This document shows, piece after piece, positions 44,830 to 56,560 of a DNA stretch of 64,000 bases (positions are counted from its first letter, which is position 1; each line of letters begins with the position of its first letter). A program made the position numbers and the translations under genes. The notes beneath the pieces were generated by a model, which saw only the letters and a program-made list of their open reading frames with translations, was not told the origin of the DNA and ran no database searches. The DNA is taken from assembly GCA_019009955.1 (NCBI GenBank), contig CM032228.1, forward strand, positions 177,438,501-177,502,500. Reading direction: 5' to 3'. The DNA comes from Riptortus pedestris (taxonomy: Eukaryota; Arthropoda; Insecta; Hemiptera; Alydidae).

Positions 44830-46965
44830 TTCAGTCCGGGGTCAATTATTGTAATGATTTATGCAAATTTTTTTAGCACTATTAGATATGAACTTATGAT
44901 GAAAATCATGACATCCAAGACTATGACTCAGGATTTGGCAATTATTAATTATTTAAATACACTTCAGACTAGATAATTAAACAACAACCACAAAACAACG
45001 ACTCCGGGAATACTTTAAAGTATCCATTTCCAGCCTAATGCAATCATAATTGTCATTGCATTGAATTAAAGTCGGACAGACGAATTCCTTCCTCTCTGGA
45101 TAGAAAGGACTCACTTGCACACACGACTCACATTCAAAAAATGCAATACAAGAATGTACCCTTATGTTCTCAATTAACATCAGATAGACAAAATAAGAAT
45201 AGTCAAGTTCATTTATGAGACGAAAGATTTCCTGGTATTGATAAAATTAAAAATAAAAAGAGAGAGAAAAGAAACGTAAATTGCTCAGAAAACTACCAAG
45301 TACGATACGATTCAGGGCTACATTACTAATTTATTCATTGCCTGCTGCAGTTGAGGTCGCTGCATCCGGAAGGAGGAAATTGGATACTTTTAGTAATGGA
45401 AATAAGACAGTTCTGGTATAGTGTAGTGTGCCTTTGCTAATTTATTTCTTTTATTCATCAATATTCAAGTTATATATGAAAAATATATGTTCTTAGTTGT
45501 GGTTAAGTAATTTTTTACTTATCACATTGGAGGAATTCGTGATAAAATTCCCTCATGCATTCCCCAGTGGTGAGACGCTGAGTGGATTTCGTGCGACGCC
45601 TACTTTAGCTAGGTTAGGTAGAACCAAGAATGTCATTGATTATTCACATACTAGTTAAGGTACCCGGCGATGTCCGTTAAATAATTGTTATTACACTTCC
45701 GTCTCATACTGTTTCTCGTAATGACCAGGTAACTGTTACGGACTTATAGAATAGAAATTTTAGTTTACACGAATAAATGGAAATTAGTTCCTAATCAATA
45801 GCTCTCCAGTGTTTGGTACACCTTGAGAAGTAGTAGACATAACATAAATTATAGACTTCAATTGTTAAATTAATTCAATAACATGAAAGCATATATAGGA
45901 ACCTCATCACTATAATTATCCAAGACACTTCCACTTTAGTAACATTCAATTTTATTTAAAAAAAAAAAAAGAAAAAGAAAAAAGGAATTTCAGGTGGTTT
46001 ATGAATCGTTATCACAGATATTAAAAACTAATAATCAATTTAATACGAGTAGCAGTAAATGACATCCAACGGGAGCCGGTATTTTTGACGTTCACCAGAA
46101 TATTTGTGACTTAATAAAAATTACTGAGAGCTCAATGCAGCTATTAATATAATAATTATTGTTATTATAGTGAAGACTTTGTCAATAAGCGCAAATAAGA
46201 TAGTTGACGAATTTTTTTTTTATCCAGTCATTTTACTATTTTCGTAAACTTCCAAAATATTGACAGCGTTAAAGTACAATGATTTAAAACAAAAAAAAAA
46301 AAAAAAAAAAGCTTCTGATTAGCTAATTATGCAGTTCTTGGGTGAATGATCTCTTCTTTATAAGATGGAAGTAGTTTGAGAGTTTTTAAGGCCATAATAA
46401 GGTCGTCTTTTTCATATGTTATAACCATTACTCGTCTAAGTTGATACCTGTAGGCATGAATTTTTAAATTCTGATCCTTGAATATTGAAGACATGAAGTA
46501 CAATTAAATGGAACATTTTATGTAAAATTGTTTTCCCCTGCTATCAAGACATGATATTTTTGAGGCCTACTAGGATACAATAAGACACTTACCAGAGATA
46601 TCTATAATAAAAATAATTTGCCTAGAGAGTTGGTTCGTGCCTACTGAAAAGGACTTCTCTTTCTCATTTAATTAATGTTAGAAATACTTAATCCAAAAAG
46701 TATGGTACGAGTTGATTATTGAGAAATATATGTTTTAGTATCATAAGCAAAAGTAATATTTCTGAAAACAATGCTCATACGCATAACCATTATACGAAAT
46801 TTATGTTTTAATATTTCAGAAGAGGTAGAAAATCCCTGGAAGTGTCAATTCTGTTAATGCTTTGTTATAATTATTAATTAAATGTATTTTCATTATTAGC
46901 CCCACGTGGAATATTAGAAGGTAAAAAGTATTACAAATTTAATAGGATGCATTTTAACAAAGTTC
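44830..46965. other. AT-rich sequence without recognised features
   Basis: A-runs near 45,958 and 46,292. No gene, RNA gene or family repeat was recognised. Confidence 0.4.
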
Positions 46966-46967
46966 AC

Positions 46968-47508
46968 CCAAGGGAAATCATCTATTGAGGTTATTATCAT
47001 GACGAGTCTCTAAATTTCCATCGATCCTACTTAGAAGATGACGAAAATGAGGTCCGTTCAAAATTATAAATATACTCGTCTTTTATCACTCTAGCAATCG
47101 TAATTTTTGTTCAATCGTTCCTAATTTGGCAGAAAAACCATTCATGTAAAACGAAAGGTCAAGTTCGTTAACAAAGAGGAAAATCGAAAGTTCAGAATGC
47201 CTCCGATAGTACGAGTTGGATAGAAAAATGATGTATAACCAATATTGTTGTAAATTTAGTTGTGTATAAATGGTGCCCTGCTTACAAATATATACTTTTG
47301 CTCTATCTTAACCGAAAATCATATTTGCATTTTTTTAATTTTCAATCGTCAATTAAGTTTTTTTTTTTGACCGCCCACTTCTACCTTTTGGATTTTTGTT
47401 TGGAAATAGAGAATATATAGTGAGATCATAAGAGAGCTTAGTACTGTGCCCTACCAGTACGTACGTGGTAAAACTGCTTCGTTTACGCAGCCCTTGTGTA
47501 ACGACCTT
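46968..47508 (-). mobile_element. Element X copy M, degraded at both ends
   Basis: AAGGGAAATCATCTATTGAG, GAAGATGACGAAAATGAGGT, almost no TA tract (ATTATAAATATAC), TATCACTCTAGCAATCGTAA, and an end with GTTTACGCAGCCCTTGTGTA and CGACCTT. Confidence 0.75.
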
Positions 47509-47869
47509 GAATCATCGCTTTTTATCAAGAAGCCAATATATCACGAACCATCTTATTCCAATAGTTCAATTCAACCGACTTTTATTTTGAAAGATACATG
47601 CAAATACGAAGTGTGGTGACGTCGTATATTAAAAATTTTACTTTTTTTTTACACGAAAATATTTACCCTTTTGTGATGTGCTTGCCGGCGTATCGATAAA
47701 TATTATTACCCTTGTCAAGGCTTTCCAGACTTCCTGTTCACGTCCACACTGTTCTCGACGAATATCCTTAGTGATGACCTGTCCTTACGTGATCTGGTTG
47801 TTGGTGACTTAGGTTTTATTTCAATCTAAGTAAATTATTGTAATCCTGTAAGAAAGAACTTAGCATATG

Positions 47870-48030
47870 GTTAATCAAATTAGGGGTATAGGGTTAGAAC
47901 CGCCAGTATAGATGCTACTGTCCTGTCGGTGGAGACCGTCGTTACTGGCTGATGGTCGAGTACGGCTGGCAAGCGCTTTCGATACCAAGGCACCATCTTC
48001 AAGCCGTCAAACGGAGTACAACTTTACAAA
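47870..48030 (-). mobile_element. PLE-like terminal repeat fragment with a hammerhead-like motif
   Basis: On the minus strand, GACGGCTTGAAGATGGTGCC TT GGTATCGAAAGCGC then TTGCCAGCCGT: stem II of six pairs (GGTGCC/GGTATC), GAAA (47,977-47,980), a palindromic AGCGCT, and GGC/GCC as stem I. CTGATGA is TTGAAGA. It is related to 49,437-49,672 (shared GGAGACCGTCGT...GGCTGATGGT and GGGTTAGAACCGCC phrases, read on the opposite strand there). Confidence 0.6.
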
Positions 48031-48195
48031 AATAAAAGCTCATCTTGTTTACTGTTTGCGTTTAAACGAATGTTATCCATAGAGTACAATGTACAAACAT
48101 GAGACTTAACTAACCAGAAGTAGTGCATACAGAATATTGTATAGAATATTATAGAAAATAGTTGGCATATGTGGTTTAGGCACGTCACCAATCAG

Positions 48196-48390
48196 GTATG
48201 TGGAAAGGGGAGTGAAGAGGGGTAATTTCGAAAATTCAAAATATCTCCGTTATTACATGTTGGATTTTATAGAGTAAACTTAATGTGCTATAAATGTTGT
48301 TATACTCATTTTTTGTCTATCTGGAATATTAACCGAGATTTTATATTTCTTTATTTTCCAGCGTAAGTGAACCCCCCCCCCTGCTCAACG
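48196..48390 (-). mobile_element. Element X internal fragment
   Basis: AATTTCGAAAATTCAAAATA, TCTCCGTTATTACATGTTGG and GAATATTAACCGAGATTTTA in minus order, ending with AAGTGAACCCCCCCCC. Confidence 0.6.
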
Positions 48391-48407
48391 ACAACAATAA
48401 ATTAACA

Positions 48408-48411
<4 letters not shown>

Positions 48412-48480
<69 letters not shown>

Positions 48481-48482
48481 TA
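48412..48482. repeat. (TA)n then (ATT)n repeat
   Basis: The ATT part directly adjoins the tail of the SINE on the minus strand and is best read as its (AAT)n tail. Confidence 0.85.
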
Positions 48483-48690
48483 TTAGCGTACACCTTTTAC
48501 TACTATTTCTAATTGGGAAGCGTTACATACAGGTTACCACCCTTTTATAGCCAGGGCGGGACTAAGTATTTTATTTAATTTGTTCATCACTAAATAGATT
48601 CCTTCTTCTCCAGGCGGAAATCGAACTCGCCACTCTGGGCTTGCAATGTTGTGGATCACAACATTATCAACTTGACATGTGTTAGAAAGG
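48449..48690 (-). mobile_element. tRNA-derived SINE, copy 2
   Basis: On the minus strand: B-box-like GGCGAGTTCGATTTCC, body GGAATCTATTTAGTGATGAA, GTCCCGCCCTGGCTATAAAA, GGGTGGTAACCTGTATG, and an (AAT)n tail. The A-box half is diverged. Confidence 0.65.
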
Positions 48691-49000
48691 GCAAATAATT
48701 TATGGTGCGACGTCATTGCGTTTATGATTATAAGTACTTCATGATTGACTCTACCATCATTTACTTGATTTTATTCGACTAACCGATATTTAATAGTCTC
48801 ATGGAAAACTAAAGATTATATTAAGTATTTGAGAGAGAGGGTTTAGAGATGGTTATAATTGAAAATTCCAAATATCTCAGTGAACCAGGATGTACAAAGT
48901 CGGTCTCTTTTCTTCTACAATACGTTTATTAAGTCATAGAGCACCTTCAGAGCTGCAGCTCCGTAATCTGTACCAGTTACCACAAACAATAAACCCTATA

Positions 49001-49668
49001 AAAAGTCCGTCACGCAGGCGCTGCGTAAACTAAGCAGATTTCCCACGTGAAGTTATACAATAGAGAAATCTGCCTAATAACAACTGTAGTAGTAAGAAAC
49101 CTCTAAACCTAAAACATTATTTAGGGCGTAATAACCCAGTAGTTTCTAGCCCCAAAAAACAGTTAACCTAACCTCTAAACCTATTCACGAGGGACGAATA
49201 GTTATGGAAACGGCCGCCAGAGCTCTTGGCGGAAAGTCCGAACAGCCTACTGGTGACCACACGCAGAATACAAATGCAAATATCTCGGTTAATATTCAAG
49301 ATAGAGAATAAATGTATATAACAATATTTATAGTAAATTTAATTTGCAATAAGATTGATTCTGTACAATTTTTCGATCCGACGTATAGTAACGGAGATAT
49401 TTCGAATTTTCGTAAATCCTCCCCTCTAAACCAAGTAAGTAAACAGATCTGGACTAAACGTAAACAACTAATACGGTGAACAGAGCATAAAACCCACTGA
49501 CTGACGGACAAGCAACTCAGTACACTATCAACAGGCTTGAAGATGATGCCATCGCATCGAAAGCGCTTGCCAGCGGTACTCAACCATCAGCCAATGACGA
49601 CGGTCTCCACCGAGAGGTATGACAATAATATCATTTATATTGGCGGTTCTAACCCTTTATTTGAATTA

Positions 49669-49717
<49 letters not shown>

Positions 49718-49856
49718 TATATATATATACAGTTTTGAACGGACATCATTTTCGTCATCTCCTGGGTAGGATCGATGGACATTTGAAGAAAAATGTCGAA
49801 AATTCTGTCATGAGTACAACCTCAATAGCTGATTTTCCTTAAGGGAAATCTGCTAA
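49001..49856 (+). mobile_element. Element X copy O, interrupted by a PLE-like fragment
   Basis: 5' AAAAGTCCGTCACGCAGGCG with the GCG-loop hairpin, the same module as copies C and E, and the conserved block to the C-run near 49,430. Then 49,437-49,672 is foreign. The element resumes at (TA)n 49,674-49,728, GGATCGATGGACATTTGAAG and 3' end CCTTAAGGGAAATC then TGCTAA. The CCGCT/AGCGG palindrome segment is missing, replaced by the insertion. Confidence 0.85.
49437..49672 (+). mobile_element. PLE-like fragment nested in element X, with a hammerhead-like motif
   Basis: AGGCTTGAAGATGATGCCAT CGCATCGAAAGCGCTTGCC: stem II GATGC/GCATC, GAAA (49,559-49,562), palindromic AGCGCT, and GGC/GCC as stem I. Followed by GACGACGGTCTCCACCGA and GGCGGTTCTAACCCT, related to 47,870-48,030 in inverse orientation. 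Confidence 0.65.
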
Positions 49857-50209
49857 AATCAAGCAGCCAAGCACCCTATTTATATTAATCAGCACTTACA
49901 AAAACAACTTTATCATAAAAAAAAGAAAAGAAAAACCAAATTAAAATACACGTTAAATAATTTATATAGTATGGTTGGAGAACCAATCCAAAGGATATCC
50001 AAAGGAAGAAAGGATATCTTACAAGCAATCTTCTGGTAATTTTAATTATCTATAACTCTTGTTCTAAACATGTTTTCTTTAACTCCAATATTTACTGACT
50101 GAGTTATAAGTATTGTATTGTTTTCATCCTTATTTAAACCTCTACTTTTACTCTTCTCATTTTCACTTCAAGTAATTCAGCCAATAAACTCATCATGGGC
50201 AGCTTCCGT

Positions 50210-50463
50210 TTTAATTCCAATTTAACTTGGCTTTTTAGGGGGGGGGATACAGAATAGATAGTATGATGAGATAATAAGCGTGCCATATTTTAGAACGAGG
50301 GAGTCTGTTTAATTTAATTTAGTTTTGTTTTAAGTTATGATTGCAAATAACTTAATTGAAATAGAATAGACACTTTCTACTTTTAACCATAAACTTTATA
50401 TTAACATCATGTTCTCATACATCTATCAACCTACAACCATCTCAACAACTGAACTACTAAACA
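50210..50463 (-). repeat. Gypsy-type element, 3' LTR
   Basis: On the minus strand the LTR starts TGTTTAGTAGTTCAG at 50,463, right after the purine tract AAGGGGGGAGA. The segment 50,340-50,463 is repeated at 50,945-51,078. The outer end is uncertain. Confidence 0.6.
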
Positions 50464-50945
50464 TCTCCCCCCTTAGATGATCCCCTTCTTCTGCCAGTAC
50501 CTTCCTAATTAGCTGATCCACGTATTTCTTCATGAGCCCTCCTTCTACTTCTACCAGCCAAGTGTTCTGTCCGAGATAGCTTCTGGATCACCTCACGATT
50601 CCAGAGTGCCTTCCCTTGCCTGTAGTACCGTAAATATTTTACGGCATTTGGTCTTCCTTCTTACACAGATTTCCTCTTGTTCTCATTCATATTCTGGTTT
50701 GCTTCTTTTAGTTCCAGGCATAGAAAATCCATCTGACACCTGAGTCTCCTCCCAATAACTATTTCTGCTGGAGAAAGACCCTTGGACAAGTGAGGTGTTA
50801 CTCTGTATTTAAAAAGAAAATTATTCAAATTGTCCTCTAAAGATATATCCGACTTTTCAGAAGACATCATTTTCAGGCTACTTTTCATTTTCCATGCATA
50901 TTTTTCGACTTGTCCATTCTATTGCGGATGATAAGCTGGAGTGGT
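50464..50945 (-). pseudogene. Ty3/Gypsy integrase C-terminal relic
   Basis: Minus strand 50,942-50,661 reads TPAYHPQ*NGQVEKYAWKMK, then LNNFLFKYRVTPHLSKGLSP and AEIVIGRRLRCQMDFL, matching the integrase core end (PAYHPQSNGQAER) and the YR.TPH...SPAELL.GR..R..LD segment. An in-frame TAG replaces the codon after HPQ. The polypurine tract follows at 50,464-50,475. Integrase lies almost directly against the other LTR, so gag, protease, RT and most of integrase are deleted. Confidence 0.8.
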
Positions 50946-51078
50946 CACTTAATTAATAAATTAATTGTAATAGAATAGACACTTCCTACTTTTAAGCACA
51001 AACTTTATATTAACATCATGTTCTCATCTATCAACCTACAACCACCTCATCTCTCCAAACAACTGAACTACTAAACAT
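50945..51078 (-). repeat. Gypsy-type element, fragment of the 5' LTR
   Basis: Shares AACATCATGTTCTCAT, CTATCAACCTACAACCA and AACAACTGAACTACTAAACA with the 3' LTR, with small indels. On the minus strand it starts with TGTTTAGTAG at 51,078. Confidence 0.65.
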
Positions 51079-51239
51079 CTGATCTACAACATTTACGCAG
51101 CTATTTTTTAATACCGTAACTAGATAAACGTATCCCTTTACACAAAGTTCAGGCGGAACATGTTGAAATACTTATTAAAGAGTAGATCACTTTTATTTTG
51201 AATGGGCAACTATAAGAAAACCCTTTGTTGATGGCGAAA

Positions 51240-51490
51240 CAGGACTTTTTGGCAGTGTCACTCGTGAGGCAGTGACTGCAAATCTCGTTGGTTGGAGAGA
51301 GCCCAGCTGATAGTTGACAATAGGAGCAGGAGCTTGGCGAGCATGCGTCAGGCTGTCCTCCAGCCTTTGGCTCAGTGCCCGCCCGCCCTCTCTCTCGCGA
51401 GTACCAACCCCGCTTCCATGCTCCGCTCCGCTCAAAGACATCGCTAACTTATCGTCTCTTATCAAAGGGTGGTCAAAACTCTCCCCTATC
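51240..51490. other. GC-rich island, unrecognised
   Basis: Unusually GC-rich for this window (GCCCGCCCGCCCTCTCTCTC; CCATGCTCCGCTCCGCTC). Open on both strands, but no domain was recognised. It could be an LTR or leader fragment or a promoter. Confidence 0.25.
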
Positions 51491-51547
51491 CCCAAAATAA
51501 GTAGGCATTTTTTATCTAGGTCATATGGAATTTTGCTAAAATGTACT

Positions 51548-51549
<2 letters not shown>

Positions 51550-51590
<41 letters not shown>
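51550..51590. repeat. (TA)n microsatellite
   Basis: About 40 bases of TA. Confidence 0.9.
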
Positions 51591-51599
51591 TAATATTTA

Positions 51600-54500
51600 A
51601 TCATAGAATATGAAGTCAACAGTTATTTGAGAATCTCTCTTATATAAATTTACCATTCGAACTCTCTCATACCAATCTCAAATATGGAATATTTGCAAAA
51701 CCTAAGCAATATTCAAGTAGTCCTACACGACTAATATAATTTTTTTTAATGTGCACTGTTTTATTGCTAAACTCGCTATGATTTTTAACAAACCGGTCTC
51801 AGGGGCAAATTTTACAAAACCATTAGACAAGCTCAAAATAATGGAAGTTGACAGCTAGTATAGATTACACGGTCCGAATAGCCTTAGCAGATAATACGTA
51901 ACAAATTCGTATAAGACAAAAATTAAAAATAGCTGCAAGGAATATTTATAAAATTAAGGCTTAATTCAAATTCAATGATCGGATTGTCTGCGATGGAAGG
52001 TGGTCTTTTAAAATTTAGTACATATACTAGGCTCTTATTTCTATTATATAAGTAAATCACATTTTTGTAAGTAATGGAATTCATTAAAAAGATTTATTTA
52101 TCTAAGAAGTTAAACTATCTATAATCAAATAATAATAATAATTCGTATTTGAGACTTATTGCAATAAATATTTACTTCAATTATAGATTATATATGAATA
52201 TATAAGTAAATCCTCTCTTCTGTATCCCTGCTGAGAAACCTTTTATTATTTTATTTTTATTTATTTTTTATAAAAAAAGTAAACTAAATTTTGGAACACA
52301 TGCACACATACATCTGTATAAGAAACAAAAAACGAATCTACCAACGATTTTTGTAATGGTTTCATGTTTTTTTTCCGGACCACCTGTTTGACCAAGCTAT
52401 TTGCTAACTATAACTATGAATGGTTTGTTATTGATTCTATTTAAACCTCACATTTGGCAAGTGCGGCTAATCGGTGTGTGTTACTGGGGGACACCAATAC
52501 GTGGGAATGAAGCACATGTCTCAGTCAACCAAGGGACATTTGCTTCAACTCACATTGCTACCTAATGCCCCTCTAATTTGCCGTGTAATGTAGTATAAAT
52601 TCTATTTTATTTTATTTATATTTTCAGAAACTAAAAGCTATAAAAAATATTTTACGTTTCCTATATTAATTAATTCTATTCCTGTTTTTCTAAATCATCT
52701 TTTTTTACACCACATTCCATCAACCAGAGAATTGGAGAATCAATGTGAACCAATTCCACTCATTCAATTTATATCTACTCCCTTTATTACATTGTTCAGT
52801 TTTCATTAACTTATAAATCTTTGTTTTCCCATCAAAATTTAATTTAAACATTCATATTGTCCCGTAAGTTTTCAACAAATTTTTTTATAGATTCTGTCGA
52901 AATAAAGATTGGAACATAATTTATTAATTCATTTCATTTTTTTTAATTGAAGTTGACAATTATAAAATTATATTTATCTTGTTTCTAAGATTATATCATT
53001 AAATATTCTCATACTTTTATATATATGTTCTCTCACTTATGAGCGGGGCATACTAAAATCTCCCGTGGATTGATCCCCTGCTTTAATAGGAGGTATTTCT
53101 GTTAAACTCTAAATGGTGCGGATGAATTTTTCTTGATACTAAATCAGATTTAGGTTATGCGACGACAAAATGAAATAACCTTATTCTTTGCCTCAAGGAA
53201 ATTTTATAAAATTAAAAATTTACCATAGTTTAAAATGAATGCTAACGATTTTCTGTGGCTATAGTTAGTCCATTATTGTTCAAATGAGAGTTTTTATGTA
53301 CATGGATAACGAGTCCTGGGTACTTTTCTCGCTCAGCAAAGGGGAACTATTTATTTATTAGAAGGATAATTAAAGTATGTTAATTTGTAAATAGATAACC
53401 CATCTCGAGTAGCCTAACTGCAAAAAATTGATGCTAATTTATAAACAAAAAATTTCCTCTGATTTATTGTATTTAAAGCATCTATAGACAATTGAAGAAA
53501 CCATTTTAAATGTTTTTAAAGAATCGAAAATACATTTTTAAGATTAACAATTTTAATTTATTAAATATTTTATCAATATAAATATTTTATAAATTAGGGA
53601 TTATTTAAATCAGGAATATATAAACTCAGATGCAGGTATTTGATAGAAAATATTCCCAAATATTTGAAAATCCCAATGTGTGGGGATGACAGCCGTAACG
53701 TATTTGAATTAACCAATTTACGAGTTGCAATGCTGCATTTCCAGAAACTCGCCTCCACCAAATGCCAAGGCCTCGAGTGCTAAACGTCAGCTTTACTGCG
53801 GATTGCTCTAACAATTATAACTTGACATACAGCCAACTTTAACATATCGTACCAATCCAGCAACTAAAACCCGGTGTTAAAAATGTATTTTGGACGTCAT
53901 TCAACAGCTTAATTATTAGGAATCTGTCGGCATTCTGGATTGTATTATAGCAGCTAAAGGAAAGTAATAACTAATGTAAAGTACATGGCTGTACAGCATA
54001 TAGTTATGGTGTTTTATCATACATGTCAGCTAATAAGTCAAACTAATTAAATAAATAAATTATCAAGCGTAATTCTGTCCCTCGTTGCTATGAAATTATA
54101 TATACAATTTTATAAATAAGTGATATCATTTTAAATTAAGAATCAATAATAATTTTGAACTCTTATGAATCATTTTTGAGACACATTGAGCGATTTTGCA
54201 GAGGCAAAGAGAGGTGATCGGTAAATAAATTAGCACATCTTCTTCACGAATTAAATATAAGAGACAATAATCTTATCATATATAACAATTTGAATGGTGC
54301 ATTTGATAATAAATGGAATTCAATTTACACTTTGGACCTTAAACATAAACATATTCGAACTGTAATTTATTTATTATAAGAAGTTGGTTCGTATGGCTTT
54401 AGTTATTTTCATCAGATGATGCAGAATTTAATAAGTACAAAGAATACCAAGAGTCTTTGTAAATATAAATAATTTATTTTACGAGGATTAAATACCATTA

Positions 54501-54775
54501 GCTTAATATGTAAATGAAATTGTAAGGAAAATAAAAATAAAATAATATTTAACAATCTATCCTCTCAAATGTTTATAAATTTGGATATCTAAATAGTATG
54601 TAAGAGAATTCAGAAAAAGATACTGCAATACTAATTTTTTTATGGAGAGAGAGTGACAAATACCTCAAAACGATTCAATAGGAGGAAAAATGAAAATTTT
54701 CTAAAAGTACTTTACAATTTTAAACGTTTTTATTTATTCTGCCTTTTTTGTGTTATGCAAGGAAAAATATTAACC
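51600..54775. other. AT-rich sequence without recognised features
   Basis: Read on both strands. No coding signature, RNA gene, or element X or SINE match was found. Confidence 0.4.
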
Positions 54776-54776
54776 T

Positions 54777-55296
54777 AAAAAGTCAGTCATGCAGGGCTGC
54801 GTAAACTAAGCAGATTTTCCACGGTCAGGAAAGGCACACTAGTCATCTCATCTTACCAATTATTCTGAACTTCTCACAAAGTAAGAAGCTTATGTATACA
54901 GAAATTGAAATGTATGCAAGGTACGAGATTTTTAGTTAATCAGTTACTAAAGCAAAAATCAGATGAATAGAACTGTGAGTTTACAGACGTTCAAAAACAT
55001 AAAATACCAATAACTCAATATTCAAGGCAACAAAAAAGATAAGAAGAACAGAAATTTTAGAAAAGCAAATGTTTAACTAGATTTTATAACATTGTTCAAT
55101 TCGACTCAGTATAACGGGGATATTTATAATATCCATCTATTATTTTACATGATAACATACGATATAATGTATATATATAAAATTACAACAGTCGTGTGTA
55201 AATATATATTATGTTATATGCATGGGCATTTCAATAAATTGTTTTCGCCATGAGTACAATTACAATACCTGATTTCTCTTAGGAGAAATATGTTAT
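54777..55296 (+). mobile_element. Element X, old copy with compensatory changes in the 3' palindrome
   Basis: 5' AAAAAGTCAGTCATGCAGGG then CTGCGTAAACTAAGCAGATT. The interior is strongly decayed (GACTCAGTATAACGGGGATA near 55,100). The 3' end GATTTCTCTTAGGAGAAATA keeps a six-pair stem although bases changed on both sides. Confidence 0.6.
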
Positions 55297-56030
55297 AAAT
55301 GAAATCAGTTCATGGCCGAGAGAGCCATTTGTAATCTAAACTAGTTTCATCAAAGCTCATATAAATATTTGTTAATACTACAAAAACTTTGAGTTTCATA
55401 CCTCCTTTATTTGGTCTGATCAGTCGAAGTACAGGAAACTGCTTTGCGGTAGGCAAAGAAGAAGGAATTTAGGATCTGAAACGTCAAGTTATCTTGTTGC
55501 TACTTGTTTTTCTCTAGTTGCCGTTTCTATTTATTTTTTTTAATATTTTGAGTATAACTTTTCTAATTGTTGTTAATCTTATTCCTTTGGGGATATTTTT
55601 GTGGGGATGATTTTTGTTTTAGATAAATCTCAGTTATATACAATTCAATAATGATTTGTCATTGTTGTTGCCCCAGCAGCTCAACTTCATTATATTGATC
55701 TCACACAGCACACAGTGGTTTCAAGAGGACTTATTTTGTGGCAAAAATCTGCTGTTTGCAAGAAATACGTACTTTGCACTGTTTTTCCCGAAACAACCTA
55801 TTTAAGCGTAGTCACATTTTATTATTTTTTTCACCTGACTTGGCTTATATAAGATGTCTCCACGTTATGGTTCCTAATGGTCATAAATAAAATGAGTACA
55901 TATTATAGAGTGAGAAACTGTGCTTCTAAAGAATAGACCAGAATACTCACGAAACCTATAGGAACAAAAAAATTAGCTAATTCAGAAAGTAGTTTCATTT
56001 AACTACATTTATTCAAATTTTTAAAGTGTT
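55297..56030. other. AT-rich sequence without recognised features
   Basis: No features were recognised. Confidence 0.4.
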
Positions 56031-56037
56031 TCTTTGT

Positions 56038-56105
56038 ACTTACGACGGGATTTTCGAAATACATCCACTAATGTCCGTCCATTAATTCTACTTAGGAGAT
56101 CAATT
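56038..56105 (-). mobile_element. Short element X remnant
   Basis: ACTTACGACGGGATTTTCGA, then AATGTCCGTCCATTAATTCT and TTAGGAGAT match the block between the 3' palindrome and the (TA)n tract. Confidence 0.5.
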
Positions 56106-56175
56106 AAGATATTCTGTCTTAGGTTAAATGTTATTTATATATTCATCTATCAAGAATTGTTTTCGAAGCACTGAT

Positions 56176-56330
56176 AATATTTATTAAAGTCCACTTTATG
56201 TAACTAAGGCAATTCGGGACGGGTTATCTACAGGTTACCACCCCTTTCTAGACTGGCGGAACTAATGATTTTGTATAATGAGATCGACACAAACTACATT
56301 CCTTTTGCTAAGTTAATAATAGAACACAAT
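56176..56330 (-). mobile_element. SINE copy 3, tail half
   Basis: TTATCTACAGGTTACCACCC then CTTTCTAGACTGGCGGAACT. The tRNA-like head is lost. Confidence 0.6.
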
Positions 56331-56479
56331 TTTCAACAAAAGAATATTTTTGAGATTTTTTAATTTTTTTTTTCAAAATAGATTTCTCACTAGTTTTTTA
56401 ACTTATAATAGTATACTGACTGTTGGGTTTATTTAACTTTTATATGTTTATCTTATTATATATAGTTGTTATTTTTTTT

Positions 56480-56560
56480 ATGCCACTGATGATGGAGTTG
56501 TAGTCTTCGAAAGAAAATTTATTTATTTATTTTAATAAATTGTCTTTGTGGTGGTGACCT
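56480..56560 (+). mobile_element. Fragment with a hammerhead-like motif
   Basis: GCCACTGATGATGGAGTTGT then AGTCTTCGAAAG: CTGATGA at 56,486-56,492, a GGAG/CTTC stem and GAAA at 56,509-56,512. The following GCGC palindrome is replaced by AAAATTT, so self-cleavage is unlikely. A nearby GTGGTGGTGACCTCATTTG may belong to the same fragment. Confidence 0.45.

Noticed and set aside
44977..45180. 67-residue Cys-containing minus frame (ECESCVQVSPFYPERKEF)
   Set aside because: Looks somewhat protein-like, but no domain, no clear splice sites and no flanking exons were found. Left as unproven.
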